Positions 57,241 through 64,000 of a stretch of 64,000 bases of DNA are shown piece after piece. Numbering within the stretch: position 1 is the stretch's first letter; each line of letters opens with the position of its first letter. A program made the translations under genes and the position numbers. Under the pieces are notes generated by a model. That model was not told where the DNA came from, did not search any database, and saw only the letters and a program-made list of their open reading frames with translations. The DNA lies in assembly GCF_028583425.1 (NCBI RefSeq), contig NC_072790.1:62954052-63018051 (forward strand). The letters run 5' to 3'. This DNA is from Eublepharis macularius (taxonomy: Eukaryota; Chordata; Lepidosauria; Squamata; Eublepharidae).

Positions 57241-58477
57241 GGAAGGTTCCTAAAAGCCACTATTACTTTAAAATACCTTGTGAGAAAAAAGGGGAGTCAG
57301 AGTTGCTATTACACCTGGAAGATAAAATTCATTTTTAAAAAAAAGATACAGTTTATTAGTTATTCAGATCACAAAAGGTTTGACTGCATGCTTGGGTGTT
57401 CAGAGGATGGTCATCATTCACAGTTTTTTACTAGTTATATATCAAGATGAAGTTATAAATGAAGAATGTCACATAATTTTTGAGCCTCCCTACTGGACCC
57501 AAGCTATGGCCGATCTACATCCTTAATGCAAGCAGGGGTACTAAACCCTCCCTGATTTCCAGCATGAGATCCGAGACATACGTTCATAGCTTAACTGTGA
57601 AAAAGGACTTTAAACACATACACAGCATTCTTTTGAGGATTAGGCTTCCAACAAGGCTGCTTTCACAACCAAGCTGGCTTTTCATAGTACGGATTGGCAA
57701 CTCCCCACATTCTCAGAACTGGACTGTAACAGGCCATTGTGTTAAGCACCTTCCCTATAACAGTCAACTTCTAAGTGAAAAACAAACAGTGGAAAGAAAA
57801 TATGCTTTAAAAAAAGAAAAGTGTCAGACCAACATCAGGAGAGGGTAAACATGCTGCATGTTCATTAAAAAAAAACACCTTCAGAAATAAAGTGAGCAAC
57901 TCAGCTGAAGGGGTGGAGTGGAGAAGCAGAGCATGACCGGCAGATGCAACCCCCCCCCCCGCCCTCGCTTCATGTGAAAGAGGGCAGACCTGAGTTCCAA
58001 GTGAGGAGTCCATCGAAGTCACACATGGCTTGGGCCCAAGGCAAGGTTGTTCAGGCATCCTACACCTAAACAAAACTAGTTGTATATGAAGACTTGTACA
58101 TTAAGTGTTACAATGCACTGGACTGAGGTTAAAGCATAATTTTATTAAAAGAAGGGTGAAGGCCACCTCATTTACTGGAAAGGAACAAAAAGCAAAGAGG
58201 TGAGGCACACAGCCTGTTTCATTATACTGTTTAGGAATGGACTGCAGAGAAGCTTGTATTGCCCTGGAAACCGTGTCTGACAGGAAGATTCGTTATTACA
58301 AACAATGTAACTGGCTCATTTGGCCATAGCAACCAGTGTTTCCTCAACCTGAGAACCAGAAAGTGAGCTGTGGCAAGCAGCATGGAAACTACAGCTGCAA
58401 ACACACACCTACTGTCATAATTCTCCTAGTCACGTTGTGACTATACTGGAAAATTAGTTTAGATTGTTATGGGGGGG
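57241..58477 (-). other. Upstream intron of ELOVL5, no feature recognised
   Basis: Unique-looking DNA with a C-run at about 57950. No exon or repeat identified. Confidence 0.5.
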
Positions 58478-58790
58478 AGGGCTGGGGCTCAGTGGCAGAG
58501 CATCTGCTTGGCATGCAGAAGGTCCCAGTTTCAATCCCTGGCATCTCCAGTAGGGAGCAAGTTTGATGTAGTGGTTAAGAGCGTGGGACTCTAATTTGGA
58601 GAACCAGGTTTGATTCCCCACTTCACCACTTGAAGCCAGCTGGGTGACCTTGGGACAGTCACAGCTTCTAGGACCTCTCTCAGCCCCACCCATCTCACAG
58701 GGTGATTACTGTTGTGGGGATGATAATAATAGTCACAAACAAAATAGAGGGGAGGTCTCTAGAAAGCAGTAAGTAGCCAGGGACCACAGT
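58478..58790 (+). repeat. Composite: head of SINE type B joined to SINE type A
   Basis: 58478-58552 is the tRNA-like head ggctcagtggcagagcatct ... ctggcatctccagt of type B. At about 58556 a type A head begins (gatgtagtggttaagagcgt) and runs through box B and the core to about 58730. Type B resumes nowhere downstream. Confidence 0.7.
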
Positions 58791-59547
58791 CCTGTGAGAC
58801 CTAGCAAATACTAAGATTGATAGTAATATAACTTTTAATTTTTATATTTTTTTCGAAGTGCAAGGTGCAAAAAGTGCAATCTTATACTATATCTAATAAC
58901 TATAAATTCTTCACATCCAATCAATTAATCCCCCAAGTAGCAATTATTCAATCAACCAATGCTCCCAAACAAGGTAAGTTTCACAGTTCAAAAGGAAGCT
59001 CTTGGGGCTTCCCTTTGATCTGCAGCTGGGGCCATTTGCTGATGCAGGCCTTATTGCCCACCCCACCTTCTCTCTCACAGGTACTGCTGGCTATTTAACT
59101 GGGGCTCCATGCAGGAGGCGGGAGCCTCCTGGCGAGAGCACAAGGGCTCCTGGCCTGTGGCTCTTGGCCCGAGGAGCACAGCCCCGGAGCAGCCAACAGC
59201 TAAACGAGTTGGAGGACAAGAGAGGATAAGAAGAAATAGCTTGAGACGATTGCAACAACCAATCAACACTGCTTGTGTAAATACTTGAAGACTGTAGCCC
59301 TTGACTGGAGTCTGAGTTGAGACCAGCAGTATGTTTGATATTGTAATATGCGGTTGTAGGGTACAATCCTGAGCCTCTTACATACTACTTTTTTGCTTGG
59401 TAGAAAATGTCAGGCAAATTTACTATTCCAGTACAGTTGGGAGCTGGTAGATACAGGAGGAGGACTTATGAAAGGCACCCAGCATTGAGCAGTAATGCTC
59501 GCTGCTTATCCAACCTCACCTGCTGACAATGGGCCGCTTCTACCACC

Positions 59548-60276
59548 CCTGCTACACTAATCCTATGCAATACCAGATCTGTTAGGAACAAGGTTGCATG
59601 CATTGCGGGGATGTTGCAGGAAGAGAAAATTGATGTGGCTTGCCTAACAGAGACATGGCTGCAGGAAAATGACAAGGTGTGTCTGTCCCAACTAACTCTG
59701 CCTGGCTATGTAGTCCTACACCAACCTCGCTATAGTAGCCGAGGAGGAGGGGTTGCTATTATTCTTTGTGAGTCCTTCAACTTCCATAGATCTCCAGTAC
59801 AAGCTATAGCTGGTATTGACTGCTTGTTCCTGTCTCTGGGAATTAAAGATAGATTGAGTATCCTTCTTGTGCACAGACCACCTAGCTCCCCCATAAGCAC
59901 CCTTTCTGGGTTGGCAGAGCTGCTAGAAGACATGGTGCTGGACACACCCAGACATATTGTTCTGGGGGACTTCAACATCCATGCTGAGTGTTCAAAGTCA
60001 GGCCCGGCTCAGGAATTTATAGCTTCCCTGGCAACCCTGGGCCTCTTGCAAATTGTGACAGGCCCTACTCATGAAAGAGGCCACACCTTAGACTTAATAT
60101 TTTGCATGGAGCCTTTAAAAGAAAACCTTGTTTCAACATTGGAGAGTTGGCAGGAACCGTGGTCAGACGACCATTTGCTGAAGACAAAAATTAATATAGC
60201 CCCAACTCCCCACAAAATTGGGGGTCCAGTTAAAATGATTCGCCCACTAAGGCTCATGGACCCTTCTAGATTCTAA
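59548..60276 (+). pseudogene. L2 ORF2 remnant: apurinic-type endonuclease domain
   Basis: Reads LCNTRSVRNKVACIAGMLQ, then IDVACLTETWL, GGGVAIILCE, HIVLGDFNIHAE and WSDDHLL in the order of the exonuclease-endonuclease-phosphatase fold of L2/CR1-group LINEs. A stop ends the frame at 60276. Because the linker frame continues directly after it in another frame, the copy is not functional. Confidence 0.85.
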
Positions 60277-60282
60277 AATGCC

Positions 60283-61282
60283 TTGGGGGATTTTAGAATC
60301 CCAGACACATGCCCTGTGGTAGCTGCTGTAGGAATGTGGAACACAACGCTCCTTGAAGCTATTGACACCATTGCTCATTATTGGCTGCTCCGGCCCTTAG
60401 GATGGGCACTAGCCCAATGGTTCAACACGGAGCTGGCTGACTTAAAGAGGGTTGGAAGACGTTTAGAAAGGTGCTGGAGAAAAGCTCACGCAGAAGCAGA
60501 TAGAATATGCTACAGAACCCACTGGAGGACCTATGAAGCGGAAATGAAAGTGGCAAAGAAACGTTATTTTTCGGCAACTATTGCGTTGGCTAGTTCACAA
60601 CCATCCCAATTGTTTAAGATATCCAGATGCCTACTAACCCCTAAATCTGAACCTTTAGTCCCAAGAACAGACAATTAACTGCGAGGCCTTTGCTAAGTTT
60701 TTTGCTGATAAAATAGCGCGAATACACTCTGATCTAGATGCTAGCTGCAATGCAAGCGAGATAGAAGAAATGCCAAATACATCATGCAGCTTATATTTGG
60801 ACTGCTTTGAACCAATCACAATGACAGATCTTAACAAGATCTTGATGTCTATGAAAACCACTACTTGTGCGCTCGATCCTTGCCCATCCTGGCTGTTAAC
60901 CTCAAGTAAGGACCACATAAGTGAGCCACTGAGGTCTATTGTAAATCAATCGCTAACTCAGGGCAGCTTTCCCCGACAGCTCAAACAGGTGGTTATCCAC
61001 CCACTACTTAAAAAACCACCCCTAGACAAAAATGATGTGGCCAATTATCGCCCAGTCTCTAATCTGCCCTTTCTGGGCAAAGTGATTGAGAGAGCGGTAG
61101 CTGACCAACTCCAGACTTTCTTGGATAACTCTAGCGCTCTGGACCCTTTCCAATCAGGTTTCAGACCAGGGCATGGGACAGAGACAGCACTAGTAGCATT
61201 AGTGGATGATCTCCGTCTCCGTCACGGCAGCTTCGCTCATCTGAACAGGGTCTCCTGCAGGTGCCAGGCTGCACACAGGTGA
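60283..61282 (+). pseudogene. L2 ORF2 remnant: linker and N-terminal reverse transcriptase
   Basis: A linker frame (60283-60678) with ERCWRKAHAEADRICYRTHW is followed after a frame change by 60685-61282, with TTCALDPCPSWLL, VIHPLLKKPPLDKNDVANYR, PVSNLPFLGKVIERAVADQL and DPFQSGFRPGHGTETALVAL. This is typical L2 reverse transcriptase boxes 0-2a. The catalytic box region is lost by deletion. Confidence 0.85.
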
Positions 61283-61300
61283 AGTCAGCAACAGCCTGTA

Positions 61301-62773
61301 CTAGAGGTGTGCACGCTGAAAATATTTGGATTTCCTGCTTCGGGTTTACCTGAAGCAGGAAAAACATTCAGAAATACCCAAAACCCGAAGCGGAAACCCG
61401 CTTCGGATTCGGGTATTTGAATCGCTTCAGAATGCTCCATAAATATTCGGAGCATTCCAAAGTGATTCAGAGGGCTGAGTTTTCTCCCAGCACCCCCACC
61501 CACTCCCACCCCAAATCCCACACTTACCCCCCCTCCCCTCCAGCCCACTTACCTTGCCCTTTAAAGATCCCTTTAAACTATCAGCTGGCAGGCGGCAGGG
61601 GGGATTTCCCCCTGCTGCCTTCCAGCTGACAGTTTAAAGGGCAGGCGCTGAAGGGCTGCTCCATCCGGCAGGTGACTGGACTTTCCCGGTGCTGAGAGTG
61701 AGGGAAGATAATCCCCCCCCTCTCAACGGGAGGCTGAGCGCTCTCCCCGGTGTCAAAGAGATAGGGAAAACTCTCTGCCTCTTTGACATCGGGGTGAAGC
61801 AGCCTAGCAGTGCAGACCTTCCCGGTGCAAAAGGGAGGGGGGACTTCCTCCTCTCACACCAGGAGGCTGAGCACGCTGGGCTGTTTCCCCGGTGTCAAAG
61901 AGACAGGAAAATCTCCCTGTCTCTTTGACATCGGGGAGAAGCTGCCTAGCAGTGCAGACCTTCCTGGTGCAAAAGGGAAGGGGGATTTCCTCCTCTCTCA
62001 CACCGGGAGGCTAAGTGCACTGGGCTGTTTCTCCCCGGTGTCAAAGAGACAGGGAAAATCTCCCTGTCTCTTTGACATCGGGGTGAAGCAGTGTGACAGC
62101 GCAGACCTTCCCACTGTGAAAGGGAGGGGGGATTTCCTTCTTTCACATACCGAGAGGCTGAGCACGCTGGGCTGTTTCTCCCACGGCAGGGACTCACAGG
62201 CATTTTCCTGCATCCCCACCGCCCCATTCAGCTGCTGCCACCGGGGCTGGATCCAGTTCCCCTGCCCCGTCTGTGGCGGCTGAAGGGAGTGCCTGGCAGT
62301 GATTCACAGACATCTGCCTGCATCCCTGCCACCCCATTCAGCCTCCGCCGCCGGGGCCAGAAAGAGTTCCCTGACCCCGTCTGTGGTGGCTGCAGGGAGC
62401 GTCTGGCGGGGACTTGCAGGCATTTGCCTGCATCCCCACCGCCCCATTCAGCTGCCGTGGACAGGGCCGGGGAGTTTCCTGGCCCCTACAGCTGCGCTGG
62501 CACTCAGCTGCTCATTAGGGAAGCCCCCAATGAGCAGCTGATTCAGAGGTTTAAATGCCCCTTTCCCTGCTGCTGTGCAGCGGCAGGGAAATGGGCATTT
62601 AAACTTCTTGACCCGAAGCTTTCCGAAGCATTACGAATGCTTCGGGAAGCTTTGCTTCGGGACATCCAAATCGGGTCCAGCATGCTGGCCCCTATTAGGA
62701 AATTGCGGAACTTTCCGAATCGGGTCCAATTCGGGCATTTTACCCAAATCGGATTCCCGAAGTGCACACCCCT
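61301..62773. mobile_element. hAT-type non-autonomous transposon inserted in the L2 LINE (1.47 kb)
   Basis: Ends ctagaggtgtgcac on the left and aggggtgtgcac on the right (complement strand). The 8-bp duplication agcctgta is at 61293-61300 and 62774-62781. Subterminal DNA is rich in cgaatc/gaagc motifs in both orientations. The interior is GC-rich with a tandem array (61720-62180). No transposase frame is visible. Removing it restores the L2 sequence across the junction. Confidence 0.88.
61720..62180. repeat. Tandem array of hairpin units inside the hAT-type element
   Basis: About three copies of a unit near 143 bp. Each contains an inverted pair, gtgtcaaagagacaggg ... ccctgtctctttgacatc, with starts near 61751, 61892 and 62037, followed by a cagaccttccnggtgcaaaag block. 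Confidence 0.8.
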
Positions 62774-62781
62774 AGCCTGTA

Positions 62782-62882
62782 CACGGGCTTTCTCTGTGGT
62801 GGCCCTTATCCTGTGGAATGACCTGCTTGAGGAAAGAAGAGCCCCCACTCTCCTGGCTTTCCATAAAACAATGCAAAATTGA
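62782..62882 (+). pseudogene. L2 ORF2 C-terminal remnant
   Basis: Reads RAFSVVALILWNDLLEERRA and PTLLAFHKTMQN, then stops. This matches the conserved (R)SFSVxAPxLWNxLP ending of L2-type LINE proteins. Confidence 0.8.
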
Positions 62883-63523
62883 ACTATTCAAAAAGGCTTT
62901 TTACTCAAATGGGAGGGCTGTATTGTAGGGATGGGGTCTCAGATGCTTCACTAATATTCATCACCATTTTTGCCTTATATATTATCTGCTGCTCTAAATA
63001 TGTACTCCTATGTACAACCAGTGCTCCATGTTGTCTAACGTTAGTCCTAGAATTGATTGTTTTGCTTCAGTATTTTCTACTATGTCTTGGATCCTTACTA
63101 ATGCTATGTCTTTAAACTTGTATATGTTTAGCTTATGGTATTGTAGTGAAATGTACTTACTTGATACTGATTGTATTAACCTCATATTGTGTAATCCACC
63201 TTGAGTCTCAGTGAGAAAGGCGGACTATAAATGATGTAAATAAATAAATACATTTCAATGAAGTCCATTTCCTGTTGTAATTTTTTTCGTATTTTCTTTT
63301 GCAGGCAGACAACCGTTGTAGAGAACAAAGATTTCATCCGACAGGAAGCAGTGATCTGGGAGAGCTGACAACGGTTGCGCTAGCAACTAAAGCATCCCAT
63401 TTCGCATAGCTTCCTCATAAGCCACATTCAAAAAGCCTACAGAGTATTAAAATGTTTACAGGAATCTCCATAGAGAATTAATTCTTTTCATGCATTGGTG
63501 ATAATTCCAGTATTTTTTCCAGT

Positions 63524-63832
63524 AGTGGTTAAGAGCGCAGGACTCTAATCTGGAGAACCAGGTTTGATTCCCCACTCCGCCACTTCAGTGATTGTTGTTG
63601 CGGGGATAATAATGACATACTTTGTAAACTGCTTTGAGTGGGCATTAAGTTGTCCAGAAGGGCGGTATATAAATAGAATGTTATTATGTTATTAAGGATT
63701 AAGCAGGAGGTGATGTGTAAGACCTCCTTCGGAGGCATGAGAGAGGTGCTGCCAATCTGAGTAGATAATACTGACCCTGATGGGCCGGTGGCCTGCTTCA
63801 GTCTAAGGCAGCTTCATGTATTCGTGTGAAAT
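63524..63832 (+). repeat. Composite: SINE type A followed by tail of type B
   Basis: Type A from tagtggttaagagcgcagga (63524) to the trinucleotide end near 63690, with an internal deletion after box B. Then the type B tail (gcaggaggtgatgtgtaaga ... taaggcagcttcatgtattc). Confidence 0.7.
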
Positions 63833-64000
63833 TAGACATCTTGAAGTTAGTCACAGTAAACTTCTCCACAAGAGATGGTAGACTCCTCTTGCAGCAATGT
63901 TTGAAAAGATAACAGAAACTACATGATCAAAGAAGAGACGTTGTCAGTTTCCCACCTGTTCAATTTTTGACCGTGAATTAGAAACTAAACCAGTTTGGCA

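Larger units (their letters stand above)
59090..63255 (+). mobile_element. L2-clade LINE, internally deleted and interrupted
   Basis: GC-rich 5' region (59090-59530), then an ORF2 remnant with endonuclease, linker and the first part of reverse transcriptase up to about 61230. There is then a jump to the C-terminal end of the ORF (62774-62880), a 3' UTR and a tail of taaatgatgtaaataaataa. The middle of the reverse transcriptase, including its active site, is deleted near 61230-61245. The hAT-type element at 61301-62773 sits just after the deletion point. The start is approximate. Confidence 0.85.

Noticed and set aside
58478-58552. tRNA-like sequence with A and B boxes as a tRNA gene
   Set aside because: No cloverleaf closure or acceptor stem, and it is joined to SINE body sequence.
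50614-64000. Upstream noncoding exon or CpG-island promoter of ELOVL5
   Set aside because: The only GC-rich stretches here belong to transposons (59090-59230 and 61560-62500). No promoter-like island outside repeats was seen.

Overview
The window is vertebrate nuclear DNA, almost certainly from a squamate reptile (lizard or gecko). The evidence is one intron-rich host gene with vertebrate exon structure plus a repeat set typical of squamates: Penelope-like elements, a DIRS-type retroelement, L2 LINEs, tRNA- and 5S-derived SINEs and many small hAT-type DNA transposons. No bacterial, phage or CRISPR feature is present.

The only host gene recognised is ELOVL5 (fatty acid elongase 5) on the minus strand. 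All seven coding exons lie between 50604 (start codon) and 26016 (stop). They have GT-AG junctions and consistent phases and encode 295 residues. The 3' UTR runs leftward, probably to about 23670. Noncoding exon 1 and the promoter are probably beyond the right edge, so 50614-64000 is read as 5' intron. No host gene was found in 1-23600, the 3' flank.

Layout: 1-8200, flank with hAT-type elements (1071-1760, 2295-2667, 4754-6453), hairpin elements and SINEs. 9765-21100, a Penelope-rich stretch with three inverted-repeat insertions (9779-10743, 11490-11757, 18643-20303). 23670-50613, ELOVL5, whose fourth coding intron carries a 6.1 kb DIRS-like retroelement (31401-37501) that looks whole. 50614-64000, intron 1 with nested repeats: a Penelope-like element inside another (56.3-57.2 kb) and a hAT-type element (61301-62773) inside an L2 LINE (59.1-63.25 kb).

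The most interesting pattern is in the Penelope-like loci. Unrelated subfamilies share one layout: two inverted arms, one of which carries an extra 34-40 nt tail, flanked by a 12-14 bp target duplication. The arms hold hammerhead-ribozyme-like motifs. At 18643-20303 the arms are 811 bp each and nearly identical, ending in a truncated GIY-YIG reading frame on both sides.
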